Shown piece by piece: positions 1-9,786 of a DNA stretch of 29,492 bases (position 1 is its first letter; every line of letters begins with the position of its first letter). Under the pieces are notes generated by a model. It made no database searches. It saw only the letters and a list, made by a program, of their open reading frames with translations, and had not been told where the DNA came from. Source of the DNA: Chara braunii. Lineage: Eukaryota > Streptophyta > Charophyceae > Charales > Characeae. A program made the position numbers and the translations under genes. The stretch lies in contig BFEA01000046.1 of the NCBI GenBank assembly GCA_003427395.1, positions 2,392,919 to 2,422,410 on the forward strand, given 5' to 3'.

Positions 1-430
1 GGAATCGTAGTTGGGGGGGGACCGCGACAGCGGGAGAGGAGAAGAAGAAGAAGAAGAAAGAAAGAATAGGAAGAAGAAATAAATAAATAAAATTTGTTGC
101 TTACCTGGCGATGACGGCAATCAAGGATCAAGGCGGCAACGAGGAGCACGGCGCTGATGACGTGCCACGGCGGCGACGGTCTTGACGACGACGATGTCGT
201 GGCACAGCGGCGACGGAGGTCTTGATGACGGCGGTGATGACGTTGCACGACACTGAAGGTCACGGCGACGAAGGGGGAGCGATTCCAGTGTAACGAGCGT
301 GAGGTTGAGGGTGAGCCGAGGGAGAGGAGAGAGAGGGAGAGAGGGAGAGCACACACACACACTCACTCACTCGACACGACTGACTCGAACTGAGGATCGG
401 ACGCAGACACAGTGGCAAGTCACAAAGTCA
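1..430. repeat. Purine-rich and imperfect GC-rich repeats, no gene
   Basis: The first 90 bases are GA/GAA-rich. They are followed by degenerate repeated blocks built from gacgacggcg-type units: the segments near 160-190 and 194-230 share a cggcgacgg...gtcttga core. A CA/CTCA simple repeat lies at about 349-372. Open frames here are artefacts of repeat composition. I recognise no protein. Confidence 0.6.
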
Positions 431-495
431 AAGTCTTGGATTTCGAATGCCGAAACAGCAAGTCACACTGAGTAGGAGTACAACAGCCGCGAACT

Positions 496-559
496 GGTAC
501 GAGACTGGTGCCCGTACCGTACGGGGAGCCGGTATAAGTACCGGTGACACGTACGGTAC
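496..559. repeat. Nested inverted repeat
   Basis: GTACCGTAC at 514-522 is perfectly complementary to GTACGGTAC at 551-559. Inside it, CCGGTA (529-534) pairs with TACCGG (539-544) across a 4-base loop. GGTAC at 496-500 could compete by pairing with GTACC at 514-518. The surrounding 431-765 contains no recognisable gene; a frame on + from 447 to 839 matches no family I know. Confidence 0.6.
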
Positions 560-765
560 TAGGGGCATTTCTACAAAGGCCCCGAGGGCAGAACTGAAAA
601 ATGCAGTATTTGAAAGTGGCGCCCGAATTGCAGCATGGCGCCAGTTGTCCAAAATCCTACGGCACCAAAGGAGGGGTTTGGAAAAAGGGTGCCAGGCCGA
701 AAACGGGATGCAGCTGAAACAGCAAAAGATAGACCAGGGATCGAGCCCTGGCAGAGTCCGTAACA

Positions 766-1469
766 AAAGGGCTCTACCATTTTGTGCAAAGGACAACACA
801 AAGCAGCTATGTCGCTGCTCATCATGGCGCCATGCCTGACTCTGCCTAGAGCTTCCTTAGTGCGGCACTACCCCAATTGGGGCCTTCCAGATGCAGCGCC
901 TATCAAGGTGATGAAGATGTCCACCATAGCCAGGTAGGTACCTTGCCACTCTCCTCCTTCGCCCCCTTCTTCCTCCTCCTCAGGCTGGGTTGTTTGCCAT
1001 AGCCAGGCTGAGCGCCCAGCTGCACTCCCTCCAGGGAGTGTTCTGAGTCCAGGCTGCCCGCTCAAGCAGTATGTTGCCAATCCTTGCACACCGCGAACGA
1101 GGAGTTACTCTCTCCTTCAGAAGATATAGCTGCCTACTTGCCTCTGGGCGGTGACTTCCTAGGCCGCACGACCTCCGAGCAACCGGTTCCTTCTGCCTTT
1201 CGGAGGGAACATCATTGCAGGCTCCGATATCGCCTGTACAGGCCATACTACTTGGACTGGTACCGGGCTACCTCTAGCCTACCTCTACTGGGCCTCAAAA
1301 AATGCAAAACTTTTTCTCTTCTTCTGCTCGGCCTCGAATCCCCTACACTTCTACCACTACTTGAGTGGCACCTGCCTACCTACCACTTGAGTGTTTTTCC
1401 CGCTGCTCTAAGTGCCGCGGGCCTACCCCTGTTACTTGAGTGTTTTTCCCGCTGCAACCCTCAAAGTCA
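766..1469 (-). repeat. LTR-like repeat, left copy (putative 3' LTR)
   Basis: This block is repeated in the same orientation at 6741-8000. Shared landmarks in order are aaagggctct, gcaaaggacaacacaaagca, ccatagccaggtaggtacc, tgcccgctcaagcagtatgt, gaagatatagc, ttcggagggaacatcattgc and tttttcccgctgcaa. Both copies end near gtcac, so read on the minus strand each begins TGAC. The copies flank the minus-strand gag-pol remnants in the order expected of LTRs, making this the 3' copy. They differ by many substitutions and small indels, which suggests an old insertion. The outer (low-coordinate) boundary is uncertain because the right copy may extend further. Confidence 0.65.
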
Positions 1470-1529
1470 CGGCTGGCTGCTAGGGTCAGGCTTAGGATGG
1501 GACTAAGGTTCTGATCCTTAGTAGTGTAA

Positions 1530-1960
1530 TAAACCAGATCCTCCTTCAGTTTCCTTTGGAGATCATATGAGCTCACGAGGCAAGGCAAAAACTCCGGATG
1601 ACGAAACAAAGCATCAGCGACACGATTATAACAACATTTCTTGTGTTTCAATTCAAAATTGTATAGAGAGAGATCAGTTTGCGTTTTGATCCACTGCAAG
1701 GTCTGATGATCTGAGTAAACCTTGAAGTGACGACCCAAGAGGTAGCGCCTTTCGCAAGGCGTAGAGCTCACGCATATATGTGGAGGTAGCTACCTTGCGG
1801 CTGGGCATGAGTTTGTTGTAATATTAGAGCAGACGCAAGCCATCACCATCATCTTGTTGCAGCACTGTGTCAATCCCATATTGGCTCGCATTTGTAGTGA
1901 CCACAAATGTGAGGTTGGGATCCGCAATGTCGAGCACAGAATGACTTACCAAAGCTTCTT
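1530..1960 (-). pseudogene. Ty3/Gypsy RNase H domain, broken
   Basis: The minus strand reads FVVTTNASQYGI near 1920-1870, then RKVATSTYMRELYALRKAL near 1795-1740, then LLGRHFKVYSDHQTLQWI and YNRVADALFRHPEF to about 1590. These are the start, the middle and the TDH/ADALSR hallmarks of Gypsy RNase H. The first catalytic aspartate (usual TTDAS) is asparagine, at codon 1890-1892. A stop follows DGDGLRLL, the frame shifts near 1745, and about ten residues are missing between TDLS and LYNFEL. Beyond about 1530 the coding match ends and LTR-like sequence begins soon after, so the integrase expected downstream is absent. The segment is a clearly dead domain. Confidence 0.8.
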
Positions 1961-2020
1961 TCAAAGCTTGAAACGCAGTCTCGCACTTCTCACACCACGC
2001 ATAAGTGACATTTTTGGTTG

Positions 2021-2909
2021 TTAGTCTTGAGAGTGGGCGAGCAATGACAAAAAAATTGGGTACAAACTTTTAGTATTACGAAGCCAAATCAAGAAAGGAA
2101 GCAGTTCACGTACGTTCGCCGGTTGAGGCCACTTTCGTATGACCTCAACCTTGGTTGCCTCAGACTCGAGGATGTTTGCAGACAACCGGTGCCCAAGATA
2201 GATTACGTTGTCCCTTCCAAACTCAGATTTCTCTAAGTTGAGGTGCAGCTTCGGCTCCTTGAGAACCTGCAAAACTTCCTCAAGGTATTTGGCGTGCTCT
2301 TTCATGGACTTGCTGAAAGTCAGGATGTCATAAAGGTAAATTACAACAGACTTATTGAGCTGATGGTGGAGAACCTTGTCCACGAGGCACTGAAATGTGG
2401 CTGGTGCATTTGTGAGACCGAAGGTCATAACAGAAAATTCGTACAGCCCATTGCGTGTCTTGAACGCAGTTTTGTGCTGGTTGATCGGATCAACTTCAAT
2501 CTGGTGGTAGCCAGACTTCAGGTCGATCTTGGAGAAGATTTTGCACCCACCGGTAACATCATCTATGTGTGGCAAGGTATAAACATTTTTTCTAGTGATA
2601 CACCCGCCTGCAACATCATCTATGTGTGGCATAAGTGTTTTTTCTAGTGATACGGTTTAGGCCACGATAGTCGATGCACATACGGAGTTTGCCTCCTTTC
2701 TTTGGCACAAACAGGACAGGTGTACCGAACTGAAACTCACTTGGCCTAATCCATCCACGATCAATCATGTCATGAATTTGTCTTCTCAGCTCCTCCAACT
2801 CACCTTGTCCCATACAGTAGACGAAGTCCTTTGGAAGAACACTCCCTTCTACTATCTCGGTCTCGTGTTTGATCGAACGCTTGGATATTCCATGAGGTTC
2901 AACAAACAC
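2021..2909 (-). pseudogene. Ty3/Gypsy reverse transcriptase, broken
   Basis: The fragment at 2909-2616 carries MIDRGWIRPSEFQFGTPVLF, then VPKKGG and MCIDYRGLNRITRKN. The fragment at 2632-2021 carries FSKIDLKSGYHQIEV (motif with the first catalytic Asp, retained), FGLTNAPATFQ and YLYDILTFS. These are the ordered palm and finger motifs of Gypsy RT. The usual YLDD box reads YLYD: the first Asp of the pair is Tyr at codon 2330-2332. A tandem duplication of 57 bp and a 5-base difference between its copies break the frame at about 2612-2656. The enzyme would have copied element RNA into DNA. It is inactive by both frame and active site. Confidence 0.88.
2555..2656 (-). repeat. 57-bp tandem duplication inside RT
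   Basis: aacatcatctatgtgtggca starts at 2555 and again at 2612, and tttttctagtgata follows in both copies. The period is 57 bases, or 19 codons, so the protein repeats PHIDDV and ITRKN in frame. The second copy is 5 bases shorter between ggca and ttttttc, which shifts the frame. Confidence 0.85.
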
Positions 2910-3099
2910 TTTCGAAAAACGATCTAGTAAATGGCGAATGTTTGCTAGGATTTTGGTGGCAGGATCATCCTCATGAGGAGAGAGAATCGGGTTTTAGAAT
3001 TTATAGCAATAACAACCGGATTTGAAGTGGTTGGATTAGAGTAGTTGGATTAGAAGTAGATGGGACAAAAGTAGATGGAGCAGAAATATAATTATTTTT

Positions 3100-3830
3100 T
3101 TAGATAGAAAACACAACAAAAGTAGAAGGTACATGGATAGGTTGTACAAAGGCATGCAGATGCTCAACTTCTTCACGCGTGCACATTGACCCACAAAATT
3201 TGTTCGCACTCAAAAGAGTCATTAGGGACTCGCGCGTCTCGTCCAACAAGTCAGTACAATCATTCTCCTTGGCGTCACGCACCACGAATTGAGTATCCGC
3301 CCACGTGGTCCTTGGACAATGGGCCTTTAACCAACCCAAACCAATGACCGTGTCAACGAGACACTTGTCGAGGACAGAGAAATTCAACTCGTGTGACAGT
3401 CCGATCTTTGTCAAAGGTGACGCGCACACCTGACGACGTGTGTTGAGGTGACAACCTTTTGGTTGCCTACCTGGGTCTGACAAGGGTTCTGCAATGCCAC
3501 TTTCCTCAGTTCCAAACCCGCCTTACGAATCCCGTTAGGAGAAAAAAAATTAGTTGTGGAGTCGTTATCAATCAAGACACGGATGTAACAACGGTTGATG
3601 AGCAGTTTCAAGAAGATCAGTTCCACACTCCTCTGAACACGGCGTTGTTGCTTGAGCTGTAGCCAAGGCTCAGTGGGAAGTACTTGGACTATAGCAGCCT
3701 TGGATTCAACATCAGTCCGGGCTTCAACAGCAGGTTGTTGGTTGGATTTAGGCTTCTTGGAGGGGCCTGCAGCTGACTGTTCAGCTTCTCTTGTTGTAGA
3801 GAGTGTCGATAACTCTTCTACGCCCTTTGC
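3100..3830 (-). pseudogene. Gypsy aspartic protease and PR-RT linker, broken
   Basis: On the minus strand, VEELSTLSTT (just below 3830) leads to RVLIDNDSTTNFFSPNGIRK around 3590-3530, the position of the retropepsin active site. The expected D-S/T-G reads D-N-D: the aspartate codon at 3567-3569 is kept, but the following serine and glycine are lost. Downstream, LDKCLVDTVIGLGWLKAHCP resembles the flap-to-core end of Gypsy proteases. The frame changes at about 3450. In an intact element this domain cuts the Gag-Pol polyprotein; here it cannot. The stretch 2910-3100 between this and RT holds only AT-rich spacer-like sequence and part of the linker. Confidence 0.7.
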
Positions 3831-3847
3831 CTGTTTCCTTGTACACG

Positions 3848-5469
3848 GTAACAATCTTGCACCGCGTGGCCAGATTTTTCACAATGCCAGTACACATGCA
3901 ATTTGGATCTTCTTTCCCATTTTTTTTTATTCATGCGGAGGGCTTCCCAAGGCTTGGTGGAAGCATCCTCAGAGCATCCTTCGAATTCTCAGGAATCTTT
4001 GCATTCTTGGGAGCTGTTATGGTTCCCTTACCTGCATTGCTAGTAGGCCCCTTGCTTGAAGCAATCTTTTTAACGACATTATATTTTTCTTCATCATTCA
4101 TGTCAAACTCAAGGGCTGATGTAGAGCAGCCCACATTGGAGTCCGACCTTAAGTCATCATCTAGATAGGACCGGTCCGAACTGCTTGCGTTGTAAAGTTT
4201 TACCTGGAGGTAGTGTCTTTGCGTGTGTGGCGAGGTCTTTGGCCTCGAGGTTGACTAGACCCAATAAAAGTTCTCGCCAAGTTGCATGCTCCTTGAGTCC
4301 CAGTCGGGAGAGACAATCTTCAGGGGCCACTCCCATAACTACCTCCATGCAAGATACGTCAGTCCATCCCAGGCTTGGAGTAGGGAACAGACTAGTCACA
4401 TGCTGTTCCAAAGCCTACATGCCCTTGAGGGCCTCAATTTTCAGCCTTGCCTTGAGTGCAGCGTGCTTATCTTGATATTGCTCGATGCGGAGGTCCTCTA
4501 GATTACGTACAGGAGTCACTTTCAACCACTTAGTCATGTCAATTCTTTCATAACCTGCATTAAAAGCTTGGAGTTCAATAAAACTCCGTACTACGGGCTC
4601 ATTATTTGTGCCCATGATCATACTTCGGTCTTCCTCCAGTGTTCGCAGTACCTCGAAGTATGAGCGCATGGAGCTGATCCAAGAGGTGATATCCCCATTC
4701 TTGTCGTACTTGGATGGCTGCGTGGCCTCCCTCTTGTCCACCATGGGACCGTTGTATTGTATGCCAGTAGGAACTGCAGCGTTTTGGGCTGGTGACTCTA
4801 TATTTGGGATTGGGACAAGTGCAGAACTGCCTGCGCTCGTCACAGTTTCACTTGATATCTGCATGAGGGCGTGTTAGGGGGAAAGATTGGGACAGCAGTT
4901 GGACGAGGATTAGGAGGACGAGGGATAGCCAGTCGGGCCTGTTTGAGACCTACAATCTCAGCTTGCAGCTCTTGGTTCCACGACTCTAGAACTGGTACAC
5001 GTGACTCAAGATCTTCCAAGGTCCGCAGATGAACCAAGGCTACTATGATAGCAACTAGCTTCTCTTTGAGTCGGGCATCGCTGATCTCCGGCACAGCGAG
5101 GAGAGCCTCTTTGGGCAGCAATTCTTGTTGCTTTACCTGCTGCTTCTGCGTCCCTCTCCCTTTGTACTGCATCCTCATAAAGTTTTTGAAAGAATGGTTT
5201 CTCGCTATCGTCTGCTGTGTCTAGCATGGCTTACCGTCGGGCAGATGAGACGACTGCCACGCTGGAGGATTGTGTGTCAGTTTCGCTCTTTGCTCACTTT
5301 TGGATGAACGTTCCTCTTCCCCTTCCTCACACTCAAAAAGAACATCTTCTCTCTCCCTTTTCTCTCTTTTCGTTTTCTGTGCGCGTGTTTCAATACTGGA
5401 CATAGGTAGTTTGCAGAATGTATCCGAGCCAGACGCGGGGCAGTGTGTGGGAACATGCAGTAAGACCAA
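3848..5469 (-). pseudogene. Gypsy gag polyprotein remnant with zinc knuckle
   Basis: One frame runs from 5469 to 4840 with a single internal TAG at 5221-5223. It is charged and coiled-coil-like: KREKREREDVLFECEEGEE, then QQELLPKEALLAVPEISDAR and LEDLESRVPVLESWNQELQ. A possible start is the Met of MSSIETRAQK near 5400. The frame shifts near 4862 into a capsid-like stretch (YDKNGDITSWISSMRSYFEV) with a TAG at 4415-4417. It shifts again near 4160 and at a nine-A run near 3920. A nucleocapsid zinc knuckle follows at 3892-3851, YWHCEKSGHAVQDC, in which the first Cys of C-x2-C-x4-H-x4-C is Tyr (codon 3890-3892). Gag forms the particle and binds the RNA; this copy is disabled. Confidence 0.8.
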
Positions 5470-6246
5470 TCAAGATCCCCTTGAAAGGAATGTCCCTACT
5501 AGTCGTGTGTCCCTCAGTTTCAGCACAGCAAAGAAATGCAACTGACGACAACAGATTGGGGCCGAAGGTTCCTGTATCATTGGGCCTGGTTCCATTGAGT
5601 CCCGAAGGGTCCCAAGTAGGTTGTGGACTAGGACCAATCAGAAGGGTGTCCCAAGACGGTCCCAAACTGCCTCTACTGTAGTGAAAAGGAAAAGACAACT
5701 TCCAGCGAAAACCTACTCCTACAACCGTTCAGAAGTGAAAAGACAATGCACTGTTGAGAACAAGATACATCATCCATCAGGTGAGAATGCAATCCACATG
5801 CTCACACACACAACCAAGACCGCCGAGAAGAGGAAAAGATCCCAGCACACCCCAACAGGTCATGAAGCATACCCAACTCACACGACACTTACCTGTGAGG
5901 CCCAGCCTCCGAAGATGAAACAATGACTCATCCCCCTCTCATAGGTCCTCCTGACCCCTAGCTACCACTACACGAAGTGTCCTAGCATGACTAAGAGGGC
6001 TCTCCTACACCCATGTTACAACACCGGACCCTCTGTCGATGTTGAAGACCAAAGTAGGGACTTGCAGCTCTTCGATGCAGACATGGCAGCTCCCAAACAA
6101 GTCTCCCTCTTGGAGGAAGCCCAAAAGTCACTTCAAGGTCTTCTTGAAGTCCAGATTCCAGGTGCGAGTACCTCTCACTCTCTTCTCCTCTCTCACACTT
6201 CAGCCTGCCTCCCTTGTGTCTTGCCACCCATACAATCACTCAAGCA

Positions 6247-6289
6247 ACCTGGTCAGGTCTGATCTCGACCCTACATGACCTAACCAGGT
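6247..6289. repeat. Inverted repeat in leader
   Basis: ACCTGGTCAGGTC at 6247-6259 is complementary to GACCTAACCAGGT at 6277-6289 in 12 of 13 positions, with a 17-base loop. It is a potential stem-loop in the element's leader RNA. Confidence 0.7.
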
Positions 6290-6315
6290 GCCCCTCTTCA
6301 CCCTAACTTCCAACG

Positions 6316-6359
6316 CTAATCCGAGATTAGGTTAGCCCTAACCTAATTCGGAATTAGGG
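6316..6359. repeat. Overlapping competing palindromes in leader
   Basis: Several perfect stems overlap: CTAATC/GATTAG (6316-6321/6325-6330), TTAGGTTAG/CTAACCTAA (6327-6335/6338-6346), CTAATTC/GAATTAG (6343-6349/6351-6357) and an outer CCCTAA/TTAGGG. They cannot all form at once. CCCTAA is telomere-like but occurs only as part of this palindrome. Confidence 0.7.
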
Positions 6360-7088
6360 TTAAGGTAGTTCAACACCTCTCGCCTGCCAGTAAGTCCGGT
6401 CCCAAAATGTTACGATCCTGAAAAACAATGCCACTCAATTGCGAAAGGAATTAAAGCACTTGCAAAGAGACAGAGACCAAAGAAGAAGAGAGAAAGAAGA
6501 AGAAGAAGAAGATGTACACCAGCAAGACCAATGACAAATCCCCCTTCGCTCCACATTCCTCCTCCTCCTCATCTTCGCCAATCTTATTCTTCTTCCAAAT
6601 AATAACAATAATAAGAATGAGTGGATGATCCAGAATCAATATCCGAAGTTCCATCTTACTATCAGCACAACAACAGTCCAGCATAGCCATGGCTCCCCCC
6701 CTCTTCCTCCTCTGACATGCCAAGGCTATGGTGGACTACTAAAGGGCTCTGCCCCCTACTGTGCAAAGGACAACACAAAGCAGCTATGTCGCTGCTCATT
6801 AGGCTGCCATGACTGACTCTGGCTCGAGCTTCCTTGGTGCGGCACTACCCCAACTTGGGCCTTCCAGATGCAGTGTCTATCAAGGTGATGAAGATGGTGT
6901 CCACCATAGCCAGGTAGGTACCTCGCCACTCTCCTCCTTCGCCCCCTTCTTCCTCCTCCTCAGGCTGGGCTGCTTGCCATAGCCAGGCTGAGCGCCCAGC
7001 TGCTCTCCTTCCTCCAGGCAGCGTTCTGAGTACAGGCTGCCCGCTCAAGCAGTATGTCTCCAATCCTTGCACACCGCAAATGAGGAGG

Positions 7089-7623
7089 AATTTATTTGCA
7101 ATATGCAAAAAAAAATACATTCTATTCTTTTTTCTTATGGATTGAAATGAATATAGAGAATCTATTAGAATATAGAGAATCTATTAGAATATCGAGAATG
7201 TATATAATATATAGAATCAGTATAATAAAGTAAATAAATAAGTAGCTATTTATTATTATTTGTTATTGTCATTCTTATCAATAATCATATCATATATTGA
7301 TTCTATAAAATATCTATTCATTGCAAGTCAATATAAAATATTTAACCAACAATTAAAATCTGCTTTACAAAAAAAAATGATTACTAAGATTTACATCAGA
7401 AAGAAAATTGATTCCTTCATGAACGAATCGATTTTCTTTCTGATACTTATATCCGAATTTCTCAATCAATCCAATGAATGATAAAATTATGTGATATAGT
7501 CAAATAATAATAGATATTTTGCATTTCCTTTATGAATTTCTATAAAATAATAATATATTATAATATACATTAGTAACAAGCTTGAGTAAGCAAGAGCACT
7601 CATCTTAAGGTGGACTTCCTACT
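7089..7623 (-). other. AT-rich insert, probable nuclear plastid DNA
   Basis: The base composition is far more AT-rich than either flank, and the block is absent from the other LTR-like copy. At its right end, 7594-7623 in antisense reads AGTAGGAAGTCCACCTTAAG followed by ATGAGTGCTC. That matches my memory of the conserved 3' part of plastid 23S rRNA, and the rest would then be the AT-rich spacer beyond it. The right junction shares tact with the LTR, as in end-joining, and no target-site duplication is visible. It also holds tatagagaatctattagaa repeats (7151-7200). A 73-residue frame here is only AT-rich spacer. A mitochondrial or other origin is not excluded. Confidence 0.55.
7395..7444. repeat. 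20-bp stem-loop in AT-rich insert
   Basis: ATCAGAAAGAAAATTGATTC (7395-7414) pairs with 7425-7444 at all 20 positions, with one G-U, across a 10-base loop. Such hairpins are typical of organellar intergenic and 3'-end regions. Confidence 0.8.
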
Positions 7624-8020
7624 CGCTCCTCCAGAAGATATAGCAGCCTACTTGCCTCTTGAGCGGTGACTTCCTAGGCCGCGCGGCCTCCCAGCAACCG
7701 GTACCTTCTCCCTTTCGGAGGGAACATCATTGCAGGCTCTGATATTGTCCGTACAGGCCCTAGACTCAGGCTATTTGGACTGGCACTGTTGGACTGGCAC
7801 TGGCCTACCTCTAGCCTTCCGCTGCTGGGCCCCTCTAAAAATGCGAACTTTTGGTCTTCTTCTGCTCGGCCTCGAGTACTCGACACTTCTACCAGTACTT
7901 GAGTGGTACCGGCCTACCTGCTACTTGACTGTTTTTCCCGCTGCTCACGGGCCTAACCCCGCTACTTGAGTGTGTTTTTCCCGCTGCAACTCTTAAGTCA
8001 CGACCACAGGTAAGTACCGG

Positions 8021-8200
8021 CCCTGCAGGGCCTCCTAACAAACGAGTACCCTTGCGGGTGACGCACACCCTCAGGCTGACAAGCACTCGGACAGGCACGC
8101 ATACACACAGCCCTGCGGGGCCTCCAAACGAACGAGTAGTCTTGCGGGTGACACACACGCTCAGGCCGGCAAGCACTCAGACAGGCACGGAAACACACAG
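8021..8200. repeat. 90-bp tandem repeat, two copies
   Basis: Copies start at 8021 (ccctgcagggcctcc) and 8111 (ccctgcggggcctcc). Both carry acgagta, cttgcgggtga, acgctcag or accctcag, caagcactc and gacaggcacg. They lie just outside the right LTR-like end. Confidence 0.85.
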
Positions 8201-8722
8201 ACTTACAAATCATAGGAGAATGTGGGAATCTCAGCAGGGCATACATTCCAGCGGGAAATCCCAGAAATCAGCAGTGTTCTCAGTCTGTGTTTTGGCAGGT
8301 CATTACACAAGTCATTTCTGGGGCGAAAGCATCCATTGGCATTGTTGACTTGCGATTGAAGCACGTATCATTTGGCATCATCGACTTTCCGGTTGCCTTG
8401 CCATCTCTTCAACCGCCAGAGTCCCCTTTTCCCAACTTAAGTGCAGCATGTTTTCTTTTTGGCTGGCGCTGCCAGTCGTGTGATAGGTAGGGGGATCCCC
8501 TGTTAATGCCACAATAGCTGGGAAATAGACAGATGGCTCGGTTGCAGATCCCTCTGATGTTAGTTTTTTGTTGGTAATTACCGTGTGAAAGAAATTTGTC
8601 AATTTCCCAAAGTTGTGTAATAACTTCCAGTCGTCATTTTTAAATTTGAAGCAGCGCAAGTCATCATTGCATCTGTACAGTATTCAGAGTTTGACTGTGT
8701 CACAGAGTGGCGCCCTCCTGTG

Positions 8723-8725
<3 letters not shown>
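8201..8725. other. No gene seen
   Basis: This is unique-looking sequence with short open frames only. I see no recognisable protein, RNA gene or repeat. Confidence 0.5.
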
Positions 8726-8813
<88 letters not shown>

Positions 8814-8816
8814 CGC
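8726..8816. repeat. (CT)n-(CG)n compound microsatellite
   Basis: About 36 CT units (8726-8798) run directly into about nine CG units (8798-8816), then a short TG run. CT tracts can adopt triplex (H-DNA) structure and alternating CG can form Z-DNA. The alternating Glu-Arg or Leu-Ser frames across it are not genes. Confidence 0.95.
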
Positions 8817-9080
8817 CATGCATGTGTGTGTTCTTAATATATAAATTCGTCTCTGGCCACTGTCCCGGTTTGTAATTGAAGCTGATATCACCAGTTAGAA
8901 TTTTTAGACGAAGAGATCGAATTTCAGTATGGCAGTGGGGTTCTGAGAGAAGGTTGTGCCAATTGCGCTTTGTCGGGGATGATCCAGTTCATTTATGTGT
9001 GTTTAATACTGTTTGCTCATTCATTTGTTTATTCATTTATTCTAATAATTCATTTATTGATGAAACCATCAGCGGGCACT

Positions 9081-9420
9081 GTCCATTTTTGTCGTTGATG
9101 AGTACGGGCTCTGGGCTGGTAGAGCAATGGTCGGCCTGGGCTGGGGTCCTCGCTGTCCATTTTTGTCGTTGATGAGTACGGGCTCCGGGCTGGTAGAGCA
9201 ATGGTAGGCCTGGGCTGGGGTCGGCAGTGTTCATTTTTGTCGTTGATGAGTACTGTCGATGAGTACTGGCTCTGGGCTAGTAGAGCAATGGTAGGCCTGG
9301 GCTGGGGTTGGAATTGTTCATTTTTGTCGTCAATTAGTACTGTCAATGAGTACTGGCTCTGGGCTGGTAGAGCAATGGTAGGCCTGGGCTGGGGTTGGCA
9401 TTGTTCATTTTTGTCGTCAA
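9081..9420. repeat. 74/87-bp minisatellite, four units plus a partial
   Basis: Units begin with gtccattttt or gttcattttt at 9081, 9155, 9229, 9316 and 9403 (partial). Each contains gtcgt, tgagtac, ggctctgggctggtagagca and ggcctgggctgggg. The first two units are 74 bp. The next two are 87 bp, from a 13-bp internal duplication around gagtactgtc. Confidence 0.92.
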
Positions 9421-9454
9421 CGTTACCGGGCCACAATGACTGACGATGCCACCC

Positions 9455-9474
9455 AAAAAAAAAAAAAAAAAAAA
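9455..9474 (+). repeat. A20 run
   Basis: Twenty As follow the minisatellite directly and precede a GC-rich segment (gggcgccgggtggcg). It could be the tail of a retroposed copy, but I see no target-site duplication. 9475-9780 contains no recognised gene. Confidence 0.5.
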
Positions 9475-9786
9475 GGGCGCCGGGTGGCGTTTCGGCAAAA
9501 CGTGGCGCCTCCAGGCCTGGTTATACTGGTGGCTTACCCTACGGGGTTCAGGGAGTCTTACTACTTGGTGATTAATCCACCAGCCCAAGCTCGCGCTGCC
9601 CCAAATGATTGGTCATCATGATGTCTGAGAGGAGGAGAAGCAAGACTGATGTTATTTTCAGAATTGCAAGGGGAAGCATCCACATCAAGGAGAGATCAAT
9701 TTATTTATTTTTTTTGTTAAGGCTAATTCTTTAAGCCCAACCAATTCAATTACCTGTCAAATCTGGACAGGACGGCCTTTCAGGCC

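Larger units (their letters stand above)
5470..6740 (-). other. Gypsy 5' leader, no coding region seen
   Basis: The sequence between gag and the right LTR-like copy contains no recognisable protein. Near 6409, minus-strand ATCGTAACA followed by TTTTGGGACCGG looks like an LTR end next to a primer-binding region. The true 5' LTR may therefore reach down to about 6409, and the left copy would then be truncated at its outer end. The tract 6450-6620 is GAA/CTC-rich. I could not assign a tRNA to the putative primer site. Confidence 0.4.
6741..8000 (-). repeat. LTR-like repeat, right copy (putative 5' LTR), interrupted
   Basis: This is the partner of 766-1469 in the same orientation and lies upstream of gag on the minus strand, as a 5' LTR should. 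Similarity runs from aaagggctct (6741) to gtca (8000). It is interrupted between about 7089 and 7617 by an AT-rich insert, and resumes at actcgctcctccagaagatatagc, which corresponds to actctctccttcagaagatatagc in the left copy. The frequent mismatches suggest that both copies are old. Confidence 0.65.

Noticed and set aside
447-839. + strand frame of 130 codons
   Set aside because: It runs into the LTR-like repeat and crosses an inverted repeat. There is no family resemblance.
2243-2647. + strand frame of 134 codons
   Set aside because: It is the shadow of the minus-strand RT, which carries the recognisable motifs.
6354-6361. Telomere-like TTAGGG/CCCTAA
   Set aside because: It is a single occurrence inside a palindrome, with no tandem array.
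8599-8891. Frames with long Arg-Glu or Leu-Ser alternation
   Set aside because: They translate only the CT microsatellite.
9081-9420. CRISPR-like array
   Set aside because: Units are contiguous tandem copies without unique spacers, in a eukaryotic context.
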